NCBI GenBank assembly: GCA_001800975.1
Contig: MGWK01000065.1
Span: 1-47,423, forward strand
Length of the DNA: 47,423 bases
DNA from: Flavobacteria bacterium RIFCSPLOWO2_12_FULL_35_11
Lineage (GTDB): Bacteria > Bacteroidota > Bacteroidia > Flavobacteriales > Flavobacteriaceae
Direction of reading: 5' to 3'
Shown in pieces: positions 14,973-22,998 of the stretch. Made by a program: the position numbers and the translations under genes. Under the pieces are notes generated by a model. It worked only from the letters and a program-made list of their open reading frames with translations, ran no database searches and was not told where the DNA came from. The first letter of the stretch is position 1. Every line of letters starts with the position of its first letter.

Positions 14973-15356
14973 TTATTCCTTCTCCAATGAAATTCCGCCC
15001 TTTAACGTGTTCTTAATGCGTTTGGAAGGCTGGTAATTGAGCACAAATTTTTTGATGCTCTTTGCGGCAAGCAACTTAGGATCGGGTTGCGCATGGCCTT
15101 TAAATCCAAGCTTAAATCGGCCTAAATCCCCCAAATCTACCGTATAGCCTTGTCCCAAATGGTCGCGCAAATTATGTCCCAAAGCACTCACCACGCCCAC
15201 CACGTCGCTTTCCCTTATGGTGCATGAGTTGCTGATGTCGCGGCATATTTTCTCCAAATCAATCACGCCCTTACTCACCGCCTGCATAATGTATTGGGGT
15301 TCATCAGTATTTTGAATGTTGTTTCTTCGTTTGGTAATGCGATATTTTAATGCCAT
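14973..15356 (-). CDS. HU-like DNA-binding protein (HU-HIG type)
   Basis: This 127-residue protein is an HU/IHF-fold DNA-binding protein of the Bacteroidota-specific histone-like subgroup. The start MALKYRITKRRN, the LEKICRDISNSCTIRESDVVG helical region, the GQGYTVDLGDLGRFKLGF strand pair and the following basic arm (HAQPDPKLLAAKSIKKF) are characteristic. It would bend or bind DNA without known sequence specificity. Genes of this type are often numerous and placed near mobile DNA. Here it is the only gene between two copies of a 71-bp direct repeat, and more than 500 bp of AT-rich sequence lies upstream of it. No promoter consensus was found close to the start. Confidence 0.85.
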   Translation of the reverse strand: MALKYRITKRRNNIQNTDEPQYIMQAVSKGVIDLEKICRDISNSCTIRESDVVGVVSALGHNLRDHLGQGYTVDLGDLGRFKLGFKGHAQPDPKLLAAKSIKKFVLNYQPSKRIKNTLKGGISLEKE

Positions 15357-15723
15357 ATTTCTCTTTTTTTTAACAATTATTTTTATATTTAAAGCGCCGT
15401 AAAGCCATTAATTGCGATTGTTAGATAAATGACCGAAATCGTTTAATAAATCACAACAATGATACGTATAGTTCTTGTCGATTGCTAATTAGTTCTGCAG
15501 AAAGTTGTACAATTTTAGGCAATAAAATTCTATAACTTTTAAATTAAAGTTGTATAACTATTTGAAAAAGTTGTAGAATTAAAAAAAGAGGTGATTTTCT
15601 TTCGCCAAATCACTTTGAATAAGCTATTTGAAAACCAATAAGTAAATATAAGTATTTTTAGGTTTAACAGCGCTCTATTTTACCAATCTATTTTATATTT
15701 TTTTAGTTTGGCAGACAGTCAAC

Positions 15724-15868
15724 TATTTATTGATGATTTTGAAAGTTACTTTATCCAATGGAAATTAGACAATGACAAGATATACGCCTTTTGAATATTC
15801 AAAATGAACGGCAAAAATGTTTTTGGGGTCGATGTTGAAATGCTGCAAAAAACAACCTAAGGTGTCAT
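15724..15868 (-). pseudogene. Possible coding relic next to repeat copy 2
   Basis: On the minus strand the copy-2 promoter leads to ATGACACCTTAG, an ATG frame that stops at once. One frame over, about 30 codons read protein-like (CFLQHFNIDPKNIFAVHFEY, then SKGVYLVIV) before a stop. It may be the remnant of a small gene. I do not recognise the family. Confidence 0.3.
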
Positions 15869-15935
15869 AAAGCAAATTTACTTTTATTTTATGACTGACT
15901 CATTGCAGGTTAAAAAATTAAGAGGGTTTTAACAG
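15865..15935. repeat. 71-bp direct repeat, copy 2
   Basis: It differs from copy 1 (14857-14927) at five positions. The -7 element is preserved as TAAATTTG on the minus strand (15873-15880), and so is the following CTTTATG. Confidence 0.95.
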
Positions 15936-16030
15936 TGGATACTCCTATTAAGTTTCAAAATATGATTAATGTATTCTTAAAATTGATTTTATTACTTTTA
16001 CACAAACAAATATTTCAATATCACAATTCA

Positions 16031-18865
16031 ATGTCAACACAAAAACGCCTTTTCCTTTTAGATGCCTACGCTTTAATTTTTCGCGGCTATTATGCGCTTA
16101 TAAAAAACCCAAGAATAAATTCTAAAGGAATGGACACTTCGGCCATTTTGGGTTTTACAAATTCGTTGCTTGATGTCATAAAAAGAGAGCGGCCCGACCA
16201 TTTGGCGGTTGCTTTTGACAACGGCGGCTCCCACTTGCGTTCTGAAGCGTTTCCTGAATATAAAATGAACCGTTTGCAAACTCCGGAAGCCATTAAAATT
16301 GCCATTCCTTATATTCATAAAATTTTGGAAGCCATGCACATTCCCATTATTGAAAAAGTGGGTTTTGAAGCTGACGATTTAATTGGAACACTTGCCAAAC
16401 AAGCTGAAAAAGAAGGTTTTAAAACTTATATGGTGACGCCGGATAAAGATTTTGCCCAGCTGGTTTCCGAAAATATTTTTATGTACAAGCCAGCCCGAAT
16501 GGGAAATGGTATTGAGATTTGGGGAATTCCCGAAGTTCAGGAAAAATTTGAAGTTGAACGTCCGGAACAGGTGATTGATTTATTGGGAATGATGGGCGAT
16601 GCCATTGACAATATTCCGGGATTGCCGGGTGTTGGCGAAAAAACGGCCAAAAAGTTCATCAAAGAATACGGCAGTATGGAAAATTTGTTGGCGCATTCGC
16701 ATGAGCTTCAAGGTAAAATGCGCGAAAAAGTGGAAGAAAACAAGGAACTCGGATTGCTTTCCAAAAAATTGGCTACCATTTTATTGGATTGTCCGGTGAC
16801 CTTTGACGAAAAAGATTATGAGTTAAACCATCCAGATTTTGAAAAGGTAAATGAAATATTGAAGGAATTGGAGTTCAGAAGAATTGCCGAGAGCTTCAAT
16901 ACCATATTTAAATTGCCTTCCGAAACTAAAAAAAGCGTTCAAAAAGAAGAAATAATTGACACCAAAAAATCACAGCCTGCAGCAGAACATCAATTCGATT
17001 TATTTTCAACATCCTCTAATGATGCCGCTGACGAATCATTTTCGGCTGGCGATAAAACTACTGAAAACACGAATCATTTATATCAGTTTGTAAATTCGCC
17101 ATTCTCCAGAAAATTGCTTCTGGATAAATTATTGGCGCAAAAATCGGTTAGTTTTTATATTGAAACCATCGGAGAAGATTTGTTCGAAACCGATTTGGCA
17201 GGCATCGCTTTCTCCTATGAAAAAGGAAAAGGTTATTATGTGTCACTTTCTGAGAATAGTTCCGAAACCCAAAAAATATTAGAAGAATTTCGTCCGTTTT
17301 TCGAATCTGAATCCATAGAAAAAGTTGGACACGACCTGAAAAACAATGTTAAGGTTCTCAGCAATCACCAAATTCAAATTAAAGGAAAATTATTTGACAT
17401 TATGTTGGCGCATTATTTAATAAATCCGGATATGCGCCACGATTTAATGGTGCTCACGGAAACTTATTTGAATTACAAGCCCATTAATTTGGCCGCTTTT
17501 GTTGGTAAAAAAGGAAAAAACCAGGTGTCCATTCGTGAAATAGACCTCAAAAAGCAAACGGAATATGCCGTTGAAAATGCCGACATGGCATTTCAGCTTA
17601 AAGATTTTTTCGAAAAAGAATTGGGTGAATTAAACCTTACCAAATTATTTGATGAAATAGAGATGCCATTGCTTCGCGTATTGGCGGCTATGGAATTGGA
17701 AGGCATAAAAATGGATGCCAATTTTTTAAATTCCCTGTCAAAAAAATTAACGGAAGACATTCATCAGTTAGAAACCAACATTTACAAAGAAGCGGCTATT
17801 GAATTTAATTTGGCTTCCCCTAAACAACTGGGTGATGTGTTGTTTGAGCATTTAAAATTGATTGACAAACCTAAAAAAACCAAAACTGGACAGTATGCAA
17901 CCGGTGAAGAAATTTTATCGAAACTGGCAACAAAACACCAAATCGTTAAAGACATTTTAGAGTGGCGCGGATTGGTAAAGCTAAAAAACACCTATGTTGA
18001 TGCATTGCCAAATCAAATAGACAAAAAAACAGGCAGGGTTCATACCACTTACAGTCAGGCCGTTGCGACAACAGGCCGTTTGAGTTCCATCAACCCGAAC
18101 CTTCAGAACATTCCAATGAGAACTGAACGTGGTCGCCAGATCAGAAAAGCGTTTGTTGCAAGAGATGAAAATTATTTGATTGTATCTGCCGATTATTCCC
18201 AGATTGAACTTCGCATTATCGCCGCTTTAAGCAACGATGAAAGTATGATTGAATCCTTTAGAAATCAGGAAGACATTCACGCTGCAACAGCCGCAAAAAT
18301 TTACGGAATTCCCTTAAATGAAGTGACCAGAACACAGCGTAATGATGCAAAAGCGGTAAATTTCGGAATTATATATGGGCAAGGCGCTTTTACTTTGGCC
18401 GATCAATTGAACAAATCAAGAGCCGAAGCAAAAGAATTGATAGACAATTACTACAAAACATTTCCCAAATTAAAAGAATTTATCGCCGGTCAAATGGAAT
18501 TGGCCCAAGAGCAAGGTTATGTTGAAACAATTTTAGGGCGTCGCAGGTATTTAAAAAACATCAATTCCCAAAACGCCGTAGTTAGAGCCGGAGATGAACG
18601 AAATGCCGTAAATGCGCCTATTCAGGGAAGCGCCGCAGATATTATTAAAATAGCGATGATCAATATTTATAAAATATTGAATGACGGACATTACAAATCA
18701 AAAATGCTATTGCAAGTTCATGATGAGTTGGTTTTTGATATACACCAAGAAGAATTAGCAGTTCTAAAACCAAAAATTAAGCACGAAATGGAACATGCAT
18801 TTACACTTTCTGTTCCGTTAATTGTTGAAATGGGTGAAGGAAGAAGCTGGTTAGAAGCACATTAA
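16031..18865 (+). CDS. polA: DNA polymerase I (5' nuclease, degenerate 3'-5' exonuclease, polymerase)
   Basis: This 944-residue enzyme serves Okazaki-fragment processing and repair. The N-terminal 5' nuclease is intact (FLLDAYALIFRGYYAL, FEADDLIGTLA, TPDKDFAQLV, GDAIDNIPGLPGVGEKTAKK). The polymerase has motif A VSADYSQIELRI, motif B RNDAKAVNFGIIYG and motif C QVHDELVFD. The middle exonuclease domain is degenerate. Its first motif reads FYIET, with Tyr376 where the catalytic Asp of DTE belongs. Its second reads GHDLKNN, with Asn439 for Asp; Asp in the YAVENAD motif remains. Proofreading is therefore probably absent. An upstream GTG at 15935 would add 32 hydrophobic residues, but the family N-terminus begins at the ATG at 16031. 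The gene is transcribed alone. Confidence 0.95.
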   Translation: MSTQKRLFLLDAYALIFRGYYALIKNPRINSKGMDTSAILGFTNSLLDVIKRERPDHLAVAFDNGGSHLRSEAFPEYKMNRLQTPEAIKIAIPYIHKILEAMHIPIIEKVGFEADDLIGTLAKQAEKEGFKTYMVTPDKDFAQLVSENIFMYKPARMGNGIEIWGIPEVQEKFEVERPEQVIDLLGMMGDAIDNIPGLPGVGEKTAKKFIKEYGSMENLLAHSHELQGKMREKVEENKELGLLSKKLATILLDCPVTFDEKDYELNHPDFEKVNEILKELEFRRIAESFNTIFKLPSETKKSVQKEEIIDTKKSQPAAEHQFDLFSTSSNDAADESFSAGDKTTENTNHLYQFVNSPFSRKLLLDKLLAQKSVSFYIETIGEDLFETDLAGIAFSYEKGKGYYVSLSENSSETQKILEEFRPFFESESIEKVGHDLKNNVKVLSNHQIQIKGKLFDIMLAHYLINPDMRHDLMVLTETYLNYKPINLAAFVGKKGKNQVSIREIDLKKQTEYAVENADMAFQLKDFFEKELGELNLTKLFDEIEMPLLRVLAAMELEGIKMDANFLNSLSKKLTEDIHQLETNIYKEAAIEFNLASPKQLGDVLFEHLKLIDKPKKTKTGQYATGEEILSKLATKHQIVKDILEWRGLVKLKNTYVDALPNQIDKKTGRVHTTYSQAVATTGRLSSINPNLQNIPMRTERGRQIRKAFVARDENYLIVSADYSQIELRIIAALSNDESMIESFRNQEDIHAATAAKIYGIPLNEVTRTQRNDAKAVNFGIIYGQGAFTLADQLNKSRAEAKELIDNYYKTFPKLKEFIAGQMELAQEQGYVETILGRRRYLKNINSQNAVVRAGDERNAVNAPIQGSAADIIKIAMINIYKILNDGHYKSKMLLQVHDELVFDIHQEELAVLKPKIKHEMEHAFTLSVPLIVEMGEGRSWLEAH

Positions 18866-18872
18866 AAAATTT

Positions 18873-18909
18873 GTTGATTTGTTGAATTGTTTATTTGTTG
18901 ATATGTTTT
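18873..18909. repeat. Degenerate TTGTTGATTTG-type intergenic repeat
   Basis: TTGTTGA and TTTGTTG units recur here in tandem, and related words (TTGTTTATTTGTT) appear again after the next gene at about 20957-20970. They carry no coding signal. Confidence 0.5.
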
Positions 18910-18946
18910 TGTATTATTGCGCAACGATTAATGTTGTAATTTTTTT

Positions 18947-20953
18947 ATGTTAAATTTATTGTTTTCTAAGCGCTTTTCTTTAGTTAAAACTTTTTCAGCA
19001 ACATTTTTGGCCTTTGCTTTTATTATTAGATTGACGCTTTACATTTGGTCTTTCGACAATCTTGAATTTTCATTTTTCAATTTAATCAAAATTTTTGGAT
19101 TGGGTTTTTTGTTCGATTTGGGCAGCCTTTCTTATATCATGGCGTTTTATTCCATCTATTTATTATTGGTTCCAAAGCAATTTTACGGAAGCATCATTGA
19201 TAAATTTATTACCTATTTTTCTTATGCTTTAATCCTATTTTTCATGGTATTTTCATTTTTGGCAGAACTTGCCTTTTGGGATGAATATCAAAGACGTTTT
19301 AATTTTATAGCGGTAGACTATTTGTTATATACTTATGAAGTTGTCCAAAATATAAGACAGTCGTTTCATATAGAAATTATTATTGGCGTCTTAATTACGA
19401 TTACTTTTTTTTCACTGATAATCGCCAAAAAGAAAAATGCCTATACAAATGCATTTTACAACTCCGATACTTTTTTAATGAAAGTGATTCCGGCCTTGTT
19501 TTGGGTGCTTGTTCTAAGCAGTTTTCATTTAAAAGTTGAAAATAATGATGCCGAAATTTTCGCAAATCAATATGAAAACGAAATAACCAAATCTGGCTTA
19601 TATTCCTTTTTTGCGGCATACGATGAAAATGAATTAAATTATAACGATTTTTATGAAACCAATCCTTCCGACAAGTCCTTTAATATTGTCAGAAATTTAC
19701 TCGCATCAGAAAATGACCGCCTAAACAGCAATCCGAAAAGCATTAGAAGATCTGTGATTAACAGCGGCGAGGAACAAAGGCCAAATGTAATTTTTATTGG
19801 ATTGGAAAGTATGAGCGCTGATTTCATGAAACGATTTGGAAACGAAAAAAACTTGGTGCCAACAATAGATTCTTTGGCAAAGGAATCCATATTTTTTACA
19901 AATTTATTGGCAACAGGAACAAGAACCATTAGGGGAATCGAAGCAATTACCTTGTCCATTCCGCCAACTCCCGGCAGAAGCATTGTTAAACGGGAAAACA
20001 ACGACAACTTATTTACCATTGGTGAAGTTTTCAAGCAAAAAGGATATACGCGCACTTTTTTTTATGGTGGTGATGGCCATTTTGACAACCTAAATGTTTT
20101 CTTCGGAAACAATGGTTTTAATATTGTGGACAGAAAAAATAAACTTCGCGTTAATGGGAGATTTCCTGTGCAAAGAACTCAAATTAAAGATGACGAAGTT
20201 ACTTTTGAAAATGCCTGGGGAGTTTGTGACGGAGATTTGTATGATAAAGTTTTAAGAGAAGCCGACAAGCAATACCAACTTAAAAAACCCTTTTTTAATT
20301 TTGTGATGACCAGCAGCAATCACAAACCTTATACCTACCCAAATGGTGTTGTTGATATCCCTTCAGGGAAAAATAGAGAAGGCGCATTAAAATACACCGA
20401 TTGGAGTTTTCGTAAATTTTTTGAGGAAGCAAAAAACAAACCTTGGTTTAAAAATACGGTCTTTGTAATTATGGCCGACCATGCTGCCTACAGCGCCGGG
20501 CGAACAGAAATTAACGTGGAAAGCTACCACATTCCTGCTTTTATTTTTAACCTAAAAAATAAAAATCCTGAAGAAGTCAATAAATTAAGTTCCCAAATAG
20601 ACATTTTTCCAACGCTGTTTGGCTACCTAAACTGGAGCTATGAATCGAATATTTTTGGGAAAGACATCACTAAAATGCAACCAAAAGATGAAAGAGCCTT
20701 AATCGCCAATAATATAAAATTAGGACTTTTAAAAGGTGACCAACTTTTAATTTTAAACAACCATAAAAAACACACTTTTTACAAATGGAATAAAGAAAAT
20801 AATGAATTAACAGTCAAAAAAACTGATTCTATATTTCTAAAAGAAACCATTTCTTACTATCAAACAGCTTTCGATTTATTTAAAGATGAAAGCTTAAAAA
20901 TAAAAAAAGAATCATTTATTTCGCCCAACAAATTAGCCAATAAGGTTCGTTAA
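18947..20953 (+). CDS. LtaS-like membrane sulfatase/phosphotransferase-fold protein
   Basis: This 668-residue protein has five N-terminal membrane segments (within about 10-190) and a large extracytoplasmic domain of the sulfatase/alkaline phosphatase superfamily, the architecture of lipoteichoic acid synthase. Conserved pieces are NVIFIGLESMSADFM near residue 280, the nucleophile-region segment GTRTIRGIEAI near 327, FFYGGDGHFDN, MTSSNHKPYT and VIMADHAAY near 510. Bacteroidota do not make lipoteichoic acid, so the likely role is transfer of a phospho-group such as phosphoethanolamine or glycerophosphate onto envelope glycolipids. The exact substrate cannot be read from the sequence. It follows polA with an 81-bp gap but has no evident functional link to it. 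Short TTGTTGATTTG-type intergenic repeats flank it on both sides. Confidence 0.85.
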   Translation: MLNLLFSKRFSLVKTFSATFLAFAFIIRLTLYIWSFDNLEFSFFNLIKIFGLGFLFDLGSLSYIMAFYSIYLLLVPKQFYGSIIDKFITYFSYALILFFMVFSFLAELAFWDEYQRRFNFIAVDYLLYTYEVVQNIRQSFHIEIIIGVLITITFFSLIIAKKKNAYTNAFYNSDTFLMKVIPALFWVLVLSSFHLKVENNDAEIFANQYENEITKSGLYSFFAAYDENELNYNDFYETNPSDKSFNIVRNLLASENDRLNSNPKSIRRSVINSGEEQRPNVIFIGLESMSADFMKRFGNEKNLVPTIDSLAKESIFFTNLLATGTRTIRGIEAITLSIPPTPGRSIVKRENNDNLFTIGEVFKQKGYTRTFFYGGDGHFDNLNVFFGNNGFNIVDRKNKLRVNGRFPVQRTQIKDDEVTFENAWGVCDGDLYDKVLREADKQYQLKKPFFNFVMTSSNHKPYTYPNGVVDIPSGKNREGALKYTDWSFRKFFEEAKNKPWFKNTVFVIMADHAAYSAGRTEINVESYHIPAFIFNLKNKNPEEVNKLSSQIDIFPTLFGYLNWSYESNIFGKDITKMQPKDERALIANNIKLGLLKGDQLLILNNHKKHTFYKWNKENNELTVKKTDSIFLKETISYYQTAFDLFKDESLKIKKESFISPNKLANKVR

Positions 20954-21108
20954 AACTTGTTTATTTGTTAAAGTGTTGAAGCGTTTAGGCGTGCAATTGT
21001 TGAGTGAAAAAATTGCGCTTCGTTTTTCCGTCTTCCGACTTTGGACTTCCATCTTCCAAACAAATAAACTTTTTTAAAAACACAGTTTGTTATCACTAAA
21101 ATAGTTTG

Positions 21109-21116
21109 TACATTTG
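21109..21116 (+). promoter_or_regulatory. Promoter of the rplM operon
   Basis: TACATTTG matches the -7 consensus and TTTG stands 19 bases upstream (21086-21089), the same spacing as at tRNA-Gln. Confidence 0.8.
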
Positions 21117-21170
21117 CACTCCCTTTTTAGGGAGAAAAATGAATGTTTAACTATAACAAAGAATTTAATT
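21117..21170 (+). promoter_or_regulatory. rplM 5' leader with hairpin
   Basis: Immediately downstream of the promoter, CTCCC (21119-21123) pairs with GGGAG (21130-21134). A three-codon open frame (ATGAATGTTTAA) follows, then the GTG start. The placement at the very 5' end suits ribosomal-protein autoregulation, but no binding site can be assigned. Confidence 0.5.
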
Positions 21171-21626
21171 GTGAATAAATTAAGTTACAAAACAGTATCA
21201 GCTAACAAAAATACCGTTACTAAAGAGTGGGTATTGGTTGATGCAGACGGCCAAACGTTGGGTCGTATAGCTTCTAAAATAGCCATGCTAATTAGAGGTA
21301 AATACAAAACAAATTACACGCCTCACGTAGATTGCGGAGACAATGTAGTTGTTATCAACGCCGAGAAAATTAATCTAACAGGTAAAAAATGGGGTGACAA
21401 AACCTATATTCGTCACACTGGATATCCTGGAGGACAACGATCGTTAACTGCTATTGAAATGTTCGATAAAGACCCTACCCGTCTTATTGAAAAAGCAGTA
21501 AAAGGAATGTTACCTAAAAATAAATTAGGAAGCGCCCTTTTCAGAAATTTATACGTTTATGCAGGTACTGAGCACCAACAAACAGCTCAAACACCTAAAA
21601 CCATTAACCTTAACGATCTAAAATAA
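21171..21626 (+). CDS. rplM: 50S ribosomal protein L13
   Basis: This 151-residue L13 binds 23S rRNA early in large-subunit assembly. The family is clear from KEWVLVDADGQTLGRIASK, NYTPHVDCGDNVVVINA, YIRHTGYPGGQRS and VKGMLPKNKLG. The reading frame is open back to a TTG at 21114. I place the start at the GTG at 21171 because relatives begin directly at the xNKLSYKTVSANKNT segment and a promoter and leader hairpin occupy the sequence before it. It leads the rplM-rpsI-rpsB-tsf set, the usual order in this phylum. rpsI begins two bases after its stop. Confidence 0.97.
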   Translation: MNKLSYKTVSANKNTVTKEWVLVDADGQTLGRIASKIAMLIRGKYKTNYTPHVDCGDNVVVINAEKINLTGKKWGDKTYIRHTGYPGGQRSLTAIEMFDKDPTRLIEKAVKGMLPKNKLGSALFRNLYVYAGTEHQQTAQTPKTINLNDLK

Positions 21627-21628
21627 TA

Positions 21629-22015
21629 ATGGAAACAATACACAAAATAGGTAGAAGAAAAACAGCAGTTGCTCGTGTTTATGTTTCTGACGGTACTGGA
21701 ATCATTACGATCAACAAAAGAGAATTTAAAAACTACTTTACAACAGCAGGTTTACAATATAAAGTTTTACAGCCGCTTACTTTAACAGATCACGTAGCTT
21801 CATTCGACATTAAAGTGAATGTTTTTGGAGGTGGAATTACCGGACAAGCTGAAGCTATCCGTTTGGCTATTTCAAGAGTATTGGTTGAGCTAAACGCTGA
21901 AAACAGATTAATTCTTAAACCAGAAGGATTACTTACCAGAGACCCAAGAATGGTTGAACGTAAAAAATTCGGTCAAAAGAAAGCAAGAAAAAAATTCCAA
22001 TTCTCAAAACGTTAA
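21629..22015 (+). CDS. rpsI: 30S ribosomal protein S9
   Basis: This 128-residue S9 has the characteristic start IHKIGRRKTAVARVYV, the glycine-rich FGGGITGQAEAIRLAISRVL centre and the basic C-terminal tail ending KKARKKFQFSKR. The last Arg is the residue that contacts P-site tRNA in the ribosome. It starts two bases after rplM and is almost certainly co-translated with it, as in most bacteria. A 175-bp structured region separates it from rpsB. Confidence 0.98.
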   Translation: METIHKIGRRKTAVARVYVSDGTGIITINKREFKNYFTTAGLQYKVLQPLTLTDHVASFDIKVNVFGGGITGQAEAIRLAISRVLVELNAENRLILKPEGLLTRDPRMVERKKFGQKKARKKFQFSKR

Positions 22016-22190
22016 TCGTTTATTTGAATTACTTCACCAATTTTTTTGGTGGTTCATTGAAATTAAAATTAATAACAAAGTTGTCGTTGATCAGTCAATG
22101 ATTGACAAAAGTTTAGCATCCAAATAGGTAAGATCGGATTTCCGCTACTTACCTATTGCTAGCTCAACGGAACGTAAACTAAATAACAAA
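22016..22190 (+). promoter_or_regulatory. Structured rpsB leader with three hairpin elements
   Basis: Three elements are visible. CACCAA/TTGGTG with a T-rich loop lies at 22036-22051. GTCAAT/ATTGAC lies near 22094-22106. A long hairpin pairs AATAGGTAAG (22123-22132) with CTTACCTATT (22148-22157) and encloses a second helix, CGGA/TCCG (22135-22144). No TAnnTTTG promoter is evident, so it may act within a read-through transcript. Confidence 0.6.
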
Positions 22191-22940
22191 ATGACAAAAA
22201 TTGAAATTAAAGACTTATTAGACGCAGGTGTACACTTTGGCCACCTAACAAGAAAATGGAATCCAAACATGGCTCCTTATATTTACGGAGAACGTAACGG
22301 AATTCATATTATTGACCTTTACAAAACTGCTGCAAAAATTGATGAAGCTGCTGAGGCACTTCAAAAAATTGCAAATTCAGGCAGAAAAATTCTTTTTGTA
22401 GCCACAAAAAAACAAGCAAAAGAAATTATTGCAGAAAAATCTACCAGCATCAACATGCCATACATCACTGAAAGATGGCCTGGCGGAATGTTGACAAATT
22501 TTGTTACCATTAGAAAAGCTGTTAAAAAAATGACAGTTATTGACAGAATGAAAGTAGATGGATCTTTTGATGCACTTTCAAAAAGAGAAAAATTACAAAT
22601 TAACCGTCAGAGAGAAAAATTAGAAAAAAACTTAGGTTCTGTTGCTGATATGACTCGTTTACCAGGCGCCATTTTTGTAATTGACGTAAAAAAAGAACAC
22701 ATTGCTGTTGCTGAAGCAAAAAACTTAAATATTCCAATTTTTGCAATGGTTGACACAAACTCTGATCCAAGAGGTTTAGATTATGTAATTCCATCAAATG
22801 ATGATGCTTCAAAATCAATCAATAAAGTTTTAGGTTTTATTGTTGATGCTATTGCAGAAGGCTTGTCTGACAGAAAAACAACCAAAGATAAAACAGTTGA
22901 TGTTGAATCCGATGTTGAAGCTGACGAAAAAGGGGAATAA
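22191..22940 (+). CDS. rpsB: 30S ribosomal protein S2
   Basis: This 249-residue S2 recruits S1 to the small subunit. Diagnostic stretches are LLDAGVHFGHLTRKWNPNM, IIDLYKTAAKI, ITERWPGGMLTNFVTIRKA, LPGAIFVIDVKKEHIAVAEA and PIFAMVDTNSDPRGLDYVIP. The C-terminus is acidic (about 235-249, VESDVEADEKGE), a variable tail. It follows a structured leader and precedes tsf by 58 bp, the near-universal rpsB-tsf pairing. Confidence 0.98.
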   Translation: MTKIEIKDLLDAGVHFGHLTRKWNPNMAPYIYGERNGIHIIDLYKTAAKIDEAAEALQKIANSGRKILFVATKKQAKEIIAEKSTSINMPYITERWPGGMLTNFVTIRKAVKKMTVIDRMKVDGSFDALSKREKLQINRQREKLEKNLGSVADMTRLPGAIFVIDVKKEHIAVAEAKNLNIPIFAMVDTNSDPRGLDYVIPSNDDASKSINKVLGFIVDAIAEGLSDRKTTKDKTVDVESDVEADEKGE

Positions 22941-22998
22941 ACTAAATAATTAATGTATCACCGTTGAATTTTAAAATTCAACAAAAAAATAAATAAAA

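Larger units (their letters stand above)
15357..16030. other. AT-rich intergenic region upstream of the HU-like gene and polA
   Basis: No intact gene is supported in these 674 bases. The right part holds direct-repeat copy 2 (15865-15935) and, on the minus strand, a short coding relic at about 15724-15868. The left part (15357-15720) is AT-rich without hairpins or recognised sites. Confidence 0.7.

Noticed and set aside
15935-16030. A 32-residue N-terminal extension of PolA from a GTG
   Set aside because: It overlaps repeat copy 2, is hydrophobic and has no counterpart in PolA; the family N-terminus starts at 16031.
21114-21170. A 19-residue N-terminal extension of L13 from a TTG
   Set aside because: This stretch contains the end of the promoter and the leader hairpin, and L13 proteins do not have it.
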